DNA of 62,000 nucleotides from Glandiceps talaboti (lineage: Eukaryota; Hemichordata; Enteropneusta; Spengelidae). The position numbers and the translations under genes are program-made. The notes under the pieces were generated by a model. The model searched no databases, was not told where the DNA came from, and worked only from the letters and a program-made list of their open reading frames with translations. Location: contig NC_135549.1 in assembly GCF_964340395.1 (NCBI RefSeq), positions 30,794,832 to 30,856,831 of the forward strand, read 5' to 3'. Shown here one piece after another: positions 11,450-23,846 of the stretch (its first letter is position 1; each line of letters opens with the position of its first letter).

Positions 11450-12587
11450 GTTAATTTGTAGGCTACACAACACTCATATATACTATCATGTAGGGTGGCG
11501 ATACAAAGCACTAAAAGTTTTAATTGACAAAGTACATACCTAAAAGTCATCTTTGTACAATTTGTTACCGTATTAATTTGGGTTTGTTGCTACAATTCAA
11601 TGTTCACCCACCTAACGATGTAAAATGATTAATTAGATAACTGAGCATTGCTTTATACTATTTGTTACATTTAATTATATGTATCATTTATACTAGCTCT
11701 TAGTAGAGTTTCATCTTTAGATTTCTAAATTTCGTGAATATTGATACATTTTACCATATTACAACTACTTATTTTGGCCTGTCCTCTGGTGTGTGTCAGT
11801 CGGAGAAATCGTGACATGTCACGACTTCCTAACATTAAATCTAAGATTAATAAGCAGTTTTCCTTTGACATTGAACTTGATTTGGAAACAGATAGACGCA
11901 AAACGGAGAACTAAATGCATGTAAACTGCGACGTTCGGGTTTTGAATAGTCAGTATATAGTACGTACCTGACAGGGGGCCTGCAATGACTGTGCACTTTC
12001 GGTAATGTGTAACTTAGTGACTTCACATGGCAAGTTTTAAGGCAACGACTCTCAGCAATAATGCAATTTTATTTCCTTAACATCCAATGTATGACTACAC
12101 TGTAAATCTTAGACATAAACATTGCCATAATATTTTCGCAAACTAATTGTGTATACATGCCAAGGCAAGTGGTTGTAAATTATCAATTACAGCAGAAAAG
12201 GGGGGCGTCACTCGAGGACATTTCATAATTTCACAACACAAAAATGGCGTGTGTTAGATTCGCTACCCTGCCCTTTGTTTTATTTGAAGTATGTACCAAT
12301 TTTAAGTGTTGTGCACCAAAGCTAGGTAAATACATATCGGTACCAAGCATAGCTCAAGTCCATGAGAGGTCAAGTTAGGTCATGTTGGGTCATGTCATGA
12401 TATTACGACATATGCTATATTAGATAATTGTTAATAAATGTAATTGTACATGCACACACAAAATGATGATTTTAAACATTTCGAAACATATTTTGAGCAC
12501 AACAGAACCACTGACGTAGATGCATGTTGATCTGATGTATAAACATCCAGAGATTAAATCCATTATTTTTATTTGTTCAAACCATAT
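11450..12587. other. Non-coding stretch, nothing recognised
   Basis: This is AT-rich sequence with no exon, array or RNA gene that I can support. Confidence 0.45.
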
Positions 12588-12744
12588 TCAACTTAGTTTT
12601 TTTGCAAGCACTTTTGACAACTCCCTCCTAGTTTTGTTAGGTTCAAGGACCTTGACCATACATAAATGCCTATAGTCATTCTCAGCATCTGATCCAACAC
12701 CAAGCTTGCAAAGTTTATTTTGTATAGATCCTTCTTGCAGCCAT
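12588..12744 (-). CDS. Terminal coding exon of an unidentified gene
   Basis: Acceptor AG at 12745-12746 opens a frame of 52 codons with WLQEGSIQNKLCKLGVGSDA, then ENDYRHLCMVKVLEPNKTRR and ELSKVLAKKLS, ending TGA at 12588-12590. A polyadenylation hexamer AATAAA lies on the same strand about 15 bases downstream (near 12569-12575). The codon pattern and the poly(A) signal support a real 3' end. The family is not recognised. Upstream exons should lie above 12745 on the minus strand; none was found with confidence, and the CpG-rich block at 13440-13650 could be its first exon as easily as that of the zinc-finger gene. Confidence 0.5.
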
Positions 12745-12830
12745 CTGTAATGAAATAATGCATTAGTTAAGAGAGTTTGACAATGTTACAGGACAGAATT
12801 AAAGAAGAATATGTGTACATTAAAGTGGAT

Positions 12831-12927
12831 ATATGCATGAGGATTTGGTATCTATTATTGATTTTTTATTTAGAAAATAATATTGACCACATCCATGTTT
12901 GTAACTCAATAAATTGCACTATATTAT
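12831..12927. mobile_element. Fragment of the same foldback family as 38550-38830
   Basis: GCATGAGGATTTGGTAT through the T-rich block and GTTTGTAACTCAATAAATTGC are similar to pieces of both arms of the 38.6-kb foldback element (GGATGAGGATTGGGTAT and the inverted GTTTGTAACTCAATACATTGC). It is a diverged or partial copy. Confidence 0.5.
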
Positions 12928-12957
12928 TAAATGTATAAAAAGTTTATTGTACATCCT

Positions 12958-13442
12958 ATGAGTTTCACAAGTGAAATACATTTGTTGTACTTATGCATAC
13001 TGAAATTGAATGTTAGAATGTACGAGAAACCTAGCAAAGTCTACCAAATTGCCAACTTTACATTCAACCGTGAAAGTATGCATTTTTGGGACATTCAACC
13101 TTGATAAGTGACTACATTAACAAATCACCAAAAAACTGATTTATATGAGTTTTGCAAGTGAAACACATTTGTTTTACTTATTTATACTGAAAATGAATGA
13201 AGCAGTATATTGAAAACTTGGTAAAGTTCACCAAATGCCAACTTTACATTCAACCTCAGTGGAAAGTGCGCATATTGGCATATTGGGGACATTCAACCTC
13301 GATAACTGACTACATTAACATATCACCCAAAGCTGTGATTGCTATGAGTTTTGCAAGTGAAATACATTTGTTTTACTTATTTGTACTGAAAATGAATGAC
13401 GGAATATATTGGAAACCTAGTAAAGTTCACCACATGCCAAAC
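12958..13442. repeat. Tandem repeat, about 190-bp unit, 2.5 copies
   Basis: Units begin with ATGAGTTT-GCAAGTGAAA at 12958, 13145 and 13344 (periods 187 and 199). Each contains CATTTGTTTTACTTAT, a GAAAACTTGG-type block and a CCAACTTTACATTCAACC block. It lies just upstream of the CpG-rich candidate first exon. Confidence 0.85.
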
Positions 13443-13647
13443 GTACTTCTGACGCAGTGATCACGGCGCCCTCTGGAGAGGCAACGTCCATCCAAGACGT
13501 CCATCCATCTCATGCGTATATCTTGGCGGCGACAGTAGGGAGCCCTCCACGACGCTCTCAGGAGAGGGAAATTTGTTCGCTGTTGCAGGGGAAGAAATAC
13601 GTGAAATCGTTTCACTATAAAAAGTGGTGCTGTTGCAATTATAACAG
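13440..13647 (+). promoter_or_regulatory. CpG-rich block, candidate promoter and first exon
   Basis: CpG is far denser here than in the flanking AT-rich DNA. The block ends at ATAACAG followed by GTCAGT, a good plus-strand splice donor at 13648. The next strong acceptor on this strand is at 15170-15171, just before the zinc-finger coding frame. I infer a non-coding first exon of the zinc-finger gene, though a minus-strand gene could also start here. Confidence 0.4.
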
Positions 13648-15171
13648 GTCAGTATGGAATGGTGAACTCCGGTTAGAAGGTCTTTAATACTTAAAGTTTA
13701 CTGTTTGTGTACCACTGTACTACTACGTACTAGTACTAGTAATATTTTGAAGGAATCGATGTTCTTGCTCGATGTTCTTTGCACGCAACACGGGTAGTGG
13801 AGCCTGGGAGATGAGTAAATTCCATTCGCGGATTGTTCTTGGATACAGCGAATATTGGTTTGCAGTTTTTTTTTAATGGAATGGTGGTTCATGCAGAATG
13901 TGTAGACTGGTACTAGTACTTTGTCTTGTAGATCTGACTGAGTGTGTTTGTTTGTTTAGGTTGAATGTTGTAGGACGAGAGGCTATGGGGTTCCTCGGCC
14001 TGTGGTTAGTCGGAGTTTGGTTCTCCGATTTTCGATCAAGTGGTTCCTATTGTAACATAATTATGCAGTATGTCTTTGAAACTGGCTTTTAGGATTGTAC
14101 ATAATTTGTGTGTGTTGAATCGTGCTGAGCGACGTTTTATTCTAGCTTTCTAATGAACCTTTGTTCCCGCCTTTGTTATTTTAATGATGGAGGTCCCAGG
14201 TGTTTGCCTATGTAGTATTCTAGTTTTGATCGGATCTGGGTTTTGTATGCGTTTTCTTTGACGGTTTTGTCACAAGAACTGTCTTAGCATTTTATTAGCT
14301 TTATTTGTGACTTGATTGATGTAATGAACTTACGATGTTACTGTGGTCATGAACGAGAGAGAAAAGTCGCCTATTCTTGATTGAGCTGTGCGGTTCAAAA
14401 ATTGAGTGGAAATTATGTAACAAGTTGTCTTTGAAGATTGGAAGAGAAGTATAAACACTGTTGACAACTTAAATTTACATTACCTGGAGAAAATCAGTGC
14501 TGAACTCAAAAGTTTCGGCATTGGTGTATTATTGCAAATTTGAGAGCACTTAACATGCGTAAGTTGGAAACCAAGCTCTATACTATACACAAGTCAGAGC
14601 CTACCTGGACTGACACACGATTTCTCAACCCAGCGGAAGTATCCTGTGGGGTTATACTTCCATGCTAAACCCATCTTGAGGACTGTTATTATTGAACTCT
14701 GTAACTGAAACGGAGCGAGCATTATCAACGCACTTGACTTCCAATCCTACTTGGTGACGAAAATGACTCCACCACGCTGTCGCACAAATTATGTGTACTA
14801 AGACTTAGACCTGTTTTTGCTTGTCATTAATTATCATTGCATTTGACAATGCATATAGTAGGCTGTAGGTGTTTGTATACCTGTGAGGCACTGTACATGT
14901 ATTCCCAGGAATGACTGTCGACTGAAAATTATGCAATGCTTTCTCCTTGAAGCTGTGATGATTTGAGTTGGTCCCAGTATGACATACTACTAGTTTTGAG
15001 AATACAAGTACCTTATGAAATGGTTTATGACTGGAAAATAACCTCCATTTCAGACAGATAGGGTTCATATTAGTGATATTTCTGTCAAGACCTTAGTGAT
15101 GTGAGAGATCAATCACAACAAACAACACACGGAAATTAAGCAACAATTTTTCTCTTTTATATGTATTGCAG
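13648..15171 (+). other. Probable first intron of the zinc-finger gene
   Basis: It is bounded by GTCAGT at 13648 and by a pyrimidine-rich tract ending in TTGCAG at 15166-15171. No other exon or repeat is recognised inside. Confidence 0.35.
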
Positions 15172-15351
15172 GTGTGTGACATACTGAGATACAGTGGTGG
15201 CAGCTATGTAGTAATGACGATAATTGAATTATTACAGTTAATATTGTGAAAGAGATGAGAAGGACAACTTTGTGAGTGGTCAGTGTCCTATTACACATAC
15301 CTGGAGATTGCTATTAATGTGGCATGAGTAGTTGATGACTGTAATCAAAGC

Positions 15352-16509
15352 ATGACTATATACAAAATGGAATATAACAATGAAGGAAATATGACTGAAA
15401 ATGCGAGAATTGATAATGGTGTAAATTCATATGAATGTGATATTTGTGGAAAGACTTCTGTCCATATAGAACAACCTAGCAATGGTTTAAATACTAGTGA
15501 GAACTGTCATACATGTGAAGAGTGTAAAAAGAAATCTGTTCAAAAGAGCGATACAAAAATTGACTTGACATGGTCTCATGAATGTGACAAATGTGGAAAA
15601 GCATATACCCGAAGAGAACTGCTGACTGAACATTTGAGAACTCATACAGTGGAAAAGTGTCACCAATGTAGATTTTGTAACAAGTCACTTCTTCACAAAG
15701 CTTCATTGACTGACCATGAAGCAGTCCATATTGGTGTCAAACGACACACTTGTAATATTTGTGGAAAGGCTGTCTTTTACAGATCAAGTTTGAAAACACA
15801 CATGAAGATCCATTCAGGTATGCAGCCATACCAATGTAATGTATGTGAAAAGACATTCACTTTGCATGAATACATGCTCAGACACATGATTGTCCATACT
15901 GATGAAAAGCAATATGCATGTGGTGTATGTGGAAAAAAGTTCAGAATGAAGGTCACCATGACAAATCACTTACGGATCCATACTGGTGAGAAGCCGTACA
16001 CATGTGAAGTGTGTGGAAAGTCATTCAGGGTAAAACAGACATTGACAGTACACAGAAGAACCCACACTGGTCAGGTTAAGTCATTCCAATGTCATGTATG
16101 TGGAAGAACATTTGCTAGTAAAGGATACATGAAAAAACATGTGAAATCCCATTACAGTGAGATTGAGAAACGGTTTGAATGTGATGTATGTGGACATAGC
16201 TTTAGTCGCCGTTCTGCAAAAAATATACACATGAAGAGCCATACTGGTGAGAAGCAATACAAATGTGATTTGTGTGAAAAGAAATTTATTGTAAAGCAAA
16301 CTTTGACCCGACATATGAGAGTCCATACTGGTGTGAAACCATACAAATGTACAGTATGTGGAAAAGAATGCACTCAACAAATAACACTGACCAGACATAT
16401 GAGAACTCATACTGGGGAGAAACCATACAAATGTGAGCTATGTGACAAAACATTCTCATTAAAAAATACTATGGTAAAACACATGAAAACACATTCTAGC
16501 AAGACTTGA
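15352..16509 (+). CDS. C2H2 zinc-finger protein with 11 fingers
   Basis: This is an uninterrupted 385-residue frame. Eleven canonical C-x2-C-x12-H-x3-H fingers run in tandem from about residue 78 to the end, joined by linkers close to TGEKPY (HTGEKPYTCEVCGKSF is typical). Before them, about residues 28-60 hold two degenerate Cys-x2-Cys knuckles without the histidines. No KRAB, SCAN or BTB domain is visible. Such proteins sit in the nucleus and usually bind DNA; the target is unknown. The helix residues differ from finger to finger, so no single recognition word stands out. An in-frame TGA lies 27 bases before the first ATG. The ATG at 15367 (AAAATGG) has a better start context than that at 15352. 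All fingers are on one exon, probably starting at 15172. Decayed finger remnants follow downstream. Confidence 0.93.
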   Translation: MTIYKMEYNNEGNMTENARIDNGVNSYECDICGKTSVHIEQPSNGLNTSENCHTCEECKKKSVQKSDTKIDLTWSHECDKCGKAYTRRELLTEHLRTHTVEKCHQCRFCNKSLLHKASLTDHEAVHIGVKRHTCNICGKAVFYRSSLKTHMKIHSGMQPYQCNVCEKTFTLHEYMLRHMIVHTDEKQYACGVCGKKFRMKVTMTNHLRIHTGEKPYTCEVCGKSFRVKQTLTVHRRTHTGQVKSFQCHVCGRTFASKGYMKKHVKSHYSEIEKRFECDVCGHSFSRRSAKNIHMKSHTGEKQYKCDLCEKKFIVKQTLTRHMRVHTGVKPYKCTVCGKECTQQITLTRHMRTHTGEKPYKCELCDKTFSLKNTMVKHMKTHSSKT

Positions 16510-17085
16510 TAAAATATGAGGTGGTTCCTTAGTTACTTACATCATAGGGAAGGTATGACACAGTACGCTGAATAACCAACAATTCTCTCTGATTTGTATG
16601 CCCAAACATTTCACTTTTATTTCAGGCAAATGTACAGAGTTTTGTGAGAACAGTTTCGACATTGTTAAACCATAGAATGGTTATTGATTAGTTTCCGAAT
16701 CAGAATATATATTTGCAGTGGTGCAGATATCAGTCACTTTTGGTGAAAGTAGAATTCAGTTTTGATAAAGAATTTCTAACTTCCTTGAGACCAACACACA
16801 ATATTTACAGTGAAACTAAGGCAAAAATGCACCCATTCTTACTCCAGGAAAAATATTGACTTTTCTGAATGAGTGGAACAAATGAAATGTACCGGTACAT
16901 GTTAAACCTCTTTCAAAGACCAGCTATCCAATTCGATGATTGCTTGATATTGAAATGTGTGTTATTTATAGCTTGTCTAGGAATCAGACTAATTTCATAA
17001 AATTGCTTTCTCCTTTCTCCAAAAACCATTGAAATCATAGCCAATGAAAGAGGGTATGCTGAAACTCATCAGTAACAATTCTATG
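16510..17085 (+). other. Likely 3' UTR of the zinc-finger gene
   Basis: No coding sequence is seen. Part of it (about 16575-16660) resembles 7525-7600 (TCTGATTTGTA..., GTACAG-GTTTTGTGA), suggesting a dispersed repeat shared by both places. Confidence 0.35.
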
Positions 17086-17089
17086 GTTT

Positions 17090-17830
17090 GAAAATTCAAA
17101 ACATACTTCAGAAAACCCTGTACACTGGTGAGATTTGCCTATGTTTTGTATGGTGAAAGAGTTTATGTACAACTAGGAGAGAATAGTGGGATATTCAGCG
17201 TATTGTGTGGCAATACATATTAGAATCTACACTAACGAAAAAAACGAAAAGCATTTAATACATTTTTGTAAATGTGATGCATATGAAAAGACTATAACTA
17301 ATAAGAGAAACATGACCAAGCATATAAAAAAAATTGGAAGTGGTGATTGATCAATAATTTTGTGGAAATACATGAATATAATTTATGCATGATGCCATGT
17401 AAATGTCAGAGGTCATATTGGGCATTGTCAAAAATGTGATGAAAATATGTTGCAAGGGATTTAATGTAACTGAATTCTGAGAACATTTATAGAGGCAAGT
17501 TAGCCATGTGAATATTGACATGTGGAGACGGACAATTTGTCAAGAATACAACAACCATGCAAAGTGTGTTTGGCAAGATATTTAACTCATAAGAACACTG
17601 GAACAATATGGTGTGTTTGGGGAGACATTCCATTATATTGTGAAACGTTGAGAATGTGGAATGAAGGGGGGGGGGTATTCACTTTTATACAAAGTATTGC
17701 TGGGAACACTTAGAAACAATGCAAATTATTACATTCTATATTGCAAAACATTGCCAAGAACATGGGGGGGGGGGGGCATTTATACACAAGTATTGCCTAG
17801 GACCAATGTTGTGTGTATGTCACTGTATGC

Positions 17831-17861
<31 letters not shown>

Positions 17862-17960
17862 GACATAATCCAAAATGAGAACATAAAAAAAATCACCAAT
17901 TCATATTGGTGAGAAATCAACATATCAATGTGTAGTAGAAGTTTGTTTAATGATGCTTTT
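17090..17960 (+). pseudogene. Decayed C2H2 zinc-finger remnants
   Basis: Several finger-like pieces can be read on the plus strand between stops. At about 17266-17350 the frame KCDAYEKTITNKRNMTKHIK has the finger layout with the second cysteine changed to tyrosine and the last histidine lost. Near 17125, YTGEICLCFVW then KSL resembles a linker and finger start. At about 17893-17930, IHIGEKSTYQC matches the H-T-G-E-K-P-Y-x-C linker. A (GT)n run (17829-17859) and poly-G runs interrupt the area. It appears to be an old duplicate or the former extension of the intact array. Confidence 0.55.
17829..17859. repeat. (GT)n microsatellite
   Basis: About 14 GT units lie inside the decayed zinc-finger region. 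Confidence 0.9.
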
Positions 17961-18650
17961 TTTACCTACCAGTAATATAGTAAATTGTAGAATTGTGTTG
18001 TTGTAGTAGATGTAATCTTTAACTGATCAAAACCATGACTCCAAGAGGAGTACATATTTTGATTTAAAGTTTGTTTTTCATATTTATATCTTATAGTTTT
18101 CATTTATTTGTTGAGGTGGCACAAAAACAAATCAATATACTGAAACCTACCTAATATACAAGTAGTTAAGGCTGGACAACATTGATTGACTTTTAAAATG
18201 TAAATATCTGTTGTGTCACATTGATGACTTAGTCTGAATCTTTTAGTCAAATAACTGACTGTTTAGTTTCTTGAAATAAACTTACGTCATTACATATATT
18301 ATAATTCAAATTAGTTTTATTACAATGTCATCACCTTACTCTGTACAGAGCACATTCACTAACAACACAAAGAATATACCAAAGAATATACCACAAAATA
18401 AACACATATAACACAAAATACCAACACTGCACTGAACAAAGACAACAGGGTGACGTCATAACTAATGTGACATCACCCACATATCATTAGTTTCTATAGG
18501 AATGTGTAGGACTACAACAGAGTGTGTAAAGTTTTAGTTTGAATTAAAGGGCTTAAGAAATGTGAAATAAAGTTGTTTAAAAAAATTTGACTGGCGGTGT
18601 GAAAATGCAATTGTTTATTTTGGCAAATCTAGAATAAAGCTTGGTTTATA
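17961..18650. other. Non-coding stretch, nothing recognised
   Basis: AT-rich sequence with no supported gene. An AATAAA occurs near 18276 on the plus strand but is too far from the zinc-finger stop to assign. Confidence 0.4.
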
Positions 18651-19699
18651 GTTCAAAAGTTGCACACTTGGCCACTGAGTGTTGTTCAAAAGTTGCACAC
18701 TTGGCCACTGAGTGTTGTTCAAAAGTTGCACACTTGGCCACTAAGAGTGCTGTTCAAAGATTCCACACTTGGCCACTAAGAGTGCTGTTCAAAAGTTGCA
18801 CACTTGGCCACTAAGAATGCTATTCAAAGATTCCACACTTGGCCACTGAGAGTGCTGTTCAAAAGTTGCACACTTGGCCACTAAGAGTGCTGTTCAAAAC
18901 TTGCACACTTGGCCACAAGGAGTGCTATTCAAAAGTTGCACACTTGGCCACTAAGAGTGCTGTTCAAAAGTTGCACACTTGGCCACTAAGAGTGCTGTTC
19001 AAAACTTGCACACTTGGCCACAAGGAGTGCTATTCAAAAGTTGCACACTTGGCCACTAAGAGTGCTGTTCAAAAGTTGCACACTTGGCCACTAAGAGTGC
19101 TGTTCAAAACTTGCACACTTGGCCACAAGGAGTGCTGTTCAAAAGTTGCACACTTGGCCACTAAGAGTGCTGTTCAAAACTTGCACACTTGGCCACAAGG
19201 AGTGCTATTCAAAAGTTGCACACTTGGCCACTGAGTGCTGTTCAAAGATTCCACACTTGGCCACAAGGAGTGCTATTCAAAAGTTGCACACTTGGCCACT
19301 GAGTGCTGTTCAAAGATTCCACACTTGGCCACAAGGAGTGCTATTCAAAAGTTGCACACTTGGCCACTGAGTGCTGTTCAAAGTTTCCACACTTGGCCAC
19401 AAGGAGTGCTATTCAAAGATTCCACACTTGGCCACTGAGTGCTGTTCAAAAGTTGCACACTTGGCCACTGAGTGCTGTTCAAAGATTCCACACTTGGCCA
19501 CTAAGAGTGCTGTTCAAAGATTTCACACTTGGCCACAAGGAGTGCTGTTCAAAAGTTGCACACTTGCCCACTAAGATTGCTGTTCAAAGATTTCACACTT
19601 GGCCACTAAGAGTGCTGTTCAAAAGTTGCACACTTGGCCACTAAGAGTGTTGTTCAAAGATTCCACACTTGGCCACTAAGAGTGCTGTTCAAAAGTTGC
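18651..19699. repeat. Minisatellite, 33-35 bp unit, about 30 copies
   Basis: Each unit holds GTTCAAA-(three-base variable)-TGCACACTTGGCCAC followed by a variable TAAGAGTGCT, AAGGAGTGCT or GAGTGCT tail. Variants AAGTTGC, ACTTGC, GATTCC and GATTTC alternate in blocks, showing higher-order copying. Because no unit carries a stop in all frames, reading frames up to 131 codons appear, but they simply spell the repeat. Confidence 0.97.
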
Positions 19700-20630
19700 T
19701 CTTGAACCACAAGTGGGACTTATGATAGTTATGTAGCGTCGTTGAAAAAGATGTTGTAATCTAAGTTGGTTGCCTTCTGCTAGCTTTGATTCTGGCAACA
19801 TAATTTTCAGAAACTTGTAGAGTTGTTTTAGCCACATTTTGTTGGCAGCATCATGTACACATGATTTATGCCCTTATGTGGAGTGAGCCCTCTTGTGGCA
19901 AACTGGAATAAGGCAAATTGCAAGAGCGGGAACAGGTGACAGGTAAACAAATACACTTAGAGATGAGGGAAGGATACATGGACACTGTTTGCAATGAAAC
20001 ACAACTAGAACTTTAATTTCCACAGTGAATTGGGAAAATTTTATTGATCAGTATCTACAACGTTACTATGACGAAGTCATTTATGACAAGAAAAATATTG
20101 AAAATTTTACAAACACACTCCATAAAATCAATGCCCTGTATTATTGGAAATGTTCTAAGACCATAACAATTGCACAAAATGTCAAAGATCATATGTCAGA
20201 GGTCAAACTGAAAGACCGATAGAAATCCTGAGAACAGAAAATGAACCTTGGCAACTAAACATAACTTTGCTGACTAAATCCTGGTCTAATCACAAAACAT
20301 GTAAAGATTGACGGAACTACTCAAATCACTGGCGACAAGTTAAATATCACTTTGAAAAATCAAAAAAGATATTGATCATTGAAAAGAGGAGTTGTGCGAT
20401 ACTTGAAAAGTTTTAGAGTTCACCTCAGTAAACTGATGGTAGAGTGAACATAAAACATAAAATATGACATTAGTGTTAAACAGAGAAAACAAAACATCCC
20501 ATGGTAAACAACAAGACAGTGTACATAGATGTATTAATATTTACACAGCATTCAACAATTTCTAAAAATCAGTCTTAATAATCAACTTTGATTCTTCACA
20601 TATGATTGTCTAGAATGATTACAAATTTAT
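19700..20630. other. Non-coding stretch between two minisatellites
   Basis: A 65-codon plus-strand frame at 20025-20222 (NWENFIDQYLQRYYDEVIYD and on) has a faint protein-like look, and an adjacent frame continues to about 20310. It has no recognisable motif and may be a transposon relic; I do not call it a gene. Confidence 0.3.
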
Positions 20631-21046
20631 ATGTGATAATGTAGAACCTAGGTACAACTGAATTATGTGATAATGTAGAACCTAGCTACAACTGAATTAT
20701 GTGATAATGTAGAACCTAGGTACAACTGAATTATGTGATAATGTAGAACCTAGCTACAACTGAATTATGTGATAATGTAGAACCTAGTTACAACTGAATT
20801 ATGTGATAATGTAGAACCTAGGTACAACTGAATTATGTGATAATGTAGAACCTAGGTACAACTGAATTATGTGATAATGTAGAACCTAGGTACAACTGAA
20901 TTACGTGATAATGTAGAACCTAGCTACAACTGAATTACGTGATAATGTAGAACCTAGCTACAACTGAATTATGTGATAATGTAGAACCTAGGTACAACTG
21001 AATTATGTGATAATGTAGAACCTAGGTACAACTGAATTATGTGATA
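20631..21046. repeat. Minisatellite, 34-bp unit, about 12 copies
   Basis: The unit contains GATAATGTAGAACCTAGGTA followed by CAACTGAATTATGT. The CCTAGG/CCTAGC/CCTAGT position varies between units; otherwise copies are nearly identical, which suggests recent expansion. Confidence 0.97.
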
Positions 21047-21049
21047 CTG

Positions 21050-23840
21050 TCAGTTTTCAAAACAATTATAAGGATTTATATGAGAACCAAATCAAATTCA
21101 AATCTTACTCTGGAGAAAGCATATAATCTAACCTACAATGGAGTTGACGACTAGGTCAATACATCTTTTTCTAGGACGGACTGGGCAGGTTCTGTTTTAT
21201 TCACTTTAATTCACATCTGTTGTTTGTTATTATGTGATAGGTATTGGTCTCCATTTATTATGGAGATGACTGCCTGAATTGTTACTATAGAGAATGCTGA
21301 CTAGATGCACAATATGGTCAGATTTACATTTTAAAGCGATAACTGACCCAAAAGTATGTAATTGTTTTGGACATACAACTTGTATTACAATTTAAATGGA
21401 ACTAATTGTTGAATTGAAGACATCAATTTAGAGATAGCAAGTCCATATAACTACAAATTATTAGGGCTGACATAGTACACATTGCTATCGTTACAGAGAA
21501 GGTTGACTGGTCAAATGTGTCAACGGCATTGTAGTACTACCGAGTCTACTAAATTCAATATCAAAATATTTCATGGATAATTTTATATCAGTTACATGTA
21601 AGTATCGCACTGCATAATACACCATGGTAGGTGAAATATAATGCTTTCAATCTAACAAGGGTAGAAGATTTCATCAAAACTTCTTCAATTCTCTACAGAG
21701 TTCATACACTTTCTTTTACTTGGACAGTTTACAAAAAATTGTCTAATTAATATAATGTCGCAGCCTGGCTTCAAGGGTATTAAAAAATTGTCTCCTGGCA
21801 CAAATATTGCATAAATAGGGCTTTTATCAATATGGCTTTTACTTTTCACTCATTCAGTTTTTCAACCATTTGAGTGAGACTCAATCTTTTCAAAATAAAA
21901 TGAACATTGTTAAAACGAAAGCACTGGACCCTTGTCTGAGCGAGGGCGCTAACACAGCTCTATGCCATAAAATCATTTCTGTATTGTGCCTGGATACCAG
22001 GTTTGGGTTAATGCTAACAGCAAGTGATGTAAGTATGCTTCAGGAAGTAGAATACCACAACTACCTTGCAACACACAACAAAATGTACATTCCCCAGAAA
22101 ACGTATAAACTCAGCTTTATGTCCCTGTAAACGTCCCACCTCCGACTCGGACGATGCCTGTTGTTAAATTTCTTACAATGTCAAAATAAAACATAAACTC
22201 TGCTAGTGTTTAAACATAAGTTACTGACTCAAAGTACCAGCATGCATTGTAAATGTCTTCTTCATTACAACAAATCTTTAGAATGAGAATCACACAAAAA
22301 AAACAACCCAGAAAGACAACAAATTTATAATGTAATGCGAATATCACAAAACGTTAAAATGATATGTAATTTCAATACATACTATTTACATGTACATCAT
22401 ATGGACGGTGTAAAAGAAGACAGGATTATTTATTATTACGGGTACATATTACATAATTTGACAATGTTCCACAGAAATGTTATTTTCATATCAAATGTTA
22501 CTTTCTTTAGAAATACTCTATAATGGAATAATTATTTTAGAGGTAAAAAAAAATTCTCTGAATGAAGTGACCAAATTGTAATAATGCCAATTAATGATGC
22601 ATGCTTTGGAATCTCAAAATAATTGAAGTAGTTTTTTATATGAAAATTGATGTATTCTAAATCTTCAACTCTAAAAAAGTAAACATTGATAAACAGAAAT
22701 TAAAAATACTATAAATCTTTGAATCTAGAATCTATTTTTACAGAAGACAAAAAACAATATATACAACTTTGAGTTATCAGTTCTACGTGTCGCTAGCATA
22801 AAATGTGTAGAGTGAAACTCAAACACTATCAATACTGTGAAAAGAGTGCTGGTGACAAGCTAAGGTAGACGACACAACCCTATTGAAGGTAGACGACACA
22901 ACCCTAAAAACTATTTGTAAATTAGTAACATATCAAATGGACGGTTACAATTCCACATAAAGTTTGGTGCAGATAGATTGAGTAATGTTTACCAAAGTAG
23001 GTTTACAAGCAATGGTTTGGACTTCAGACTTCAAGGCAGTCCAATATGGACGTCGTGAAAACCAATCAATTATACTGACATGAAATCAGCAGTTTCCACG
23101 GCAATATAATTGCACAAAATGTTACGATAATAGTTTATGCCCTTCTTAGATAATCTACTGTAAACTATTCACAGTTATGTGCAAAAATGTATCAAAAAGA
23201 CAATCACCCCCCCCCCCCCCCCCCCGACCCCCCTGAATTCAATCATTTTACAAAAGCAAGCATATTAAGTATTATTTTCTAACATGTCTAGACGTTAATG
23301 TTTTACTCTACTCATATCATGCACACTTTATTTTTTTAAATTCCTGGAAAGTATTTACACTTTGACTCAGTTTTCAGATTTACAATTATAAGTAAATATT
23401 CTGAAAACTCTATTGCCTTTTAAAATTAATATTCACAAATCAATATAAGATAGACAAAGAAGAAACAAGTTGAGGCTATGTACACTAGTTTGAAATAAAT
23501 TATATCAAAATATTCCATTAACTATAAAACATGAAAGACAAGAACTGGTAAAAAAAAAATATGTATATTTCAATATACCAGGATCTATTACAACAAACAT
23601 TTCAATTCTTAAATCATCTATTTCACAAAGTTCATGTGATAAAACATTTTGGAAATTACAAGGTGAATTTGTTTCCTATCTCTCAGGTACCTAAAATATG
23701 CACAGTAGTTGTTTCCATGGAAACTGATATATGTGCTTCATTATAATACACCTATATGAACAATAACATTGATATATACAATGGTTAGAGAGAAGGAATA
23801 CGAATTCATAAGTAAAATTTCAAGATCAAAAGTTTGTAGT
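21050..23840. other. Non-coding stretch, nothing recognised
   Basis: AT-rich. It holds a short direct repeat (GTAGACGACACAACCCTA at about 22865-22905) and a poly-C run at about 23207-23232. No exon is supported. Confidence 0.4.
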
Positions 23841-23846
23841 TGATGT

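Noticed and set aside
15494-16410. Minus-strand frames of 60-109 codons opposite the zinc-finger gene
   Set aside because: They are antisense shadows created by the repeated finger codons.
18839-19644. Long plus-strand reading frames (up to 131 codons) as genes
   Set aside because: They spell the 33-35 bp minisatellite in shifting phases; no start context or non-repeat sequence.
21870-22130. Plus-strand 86-codon frame as a gene
   Set aside because: No motif, weak composition and no supporting splice or poly(A) signal.
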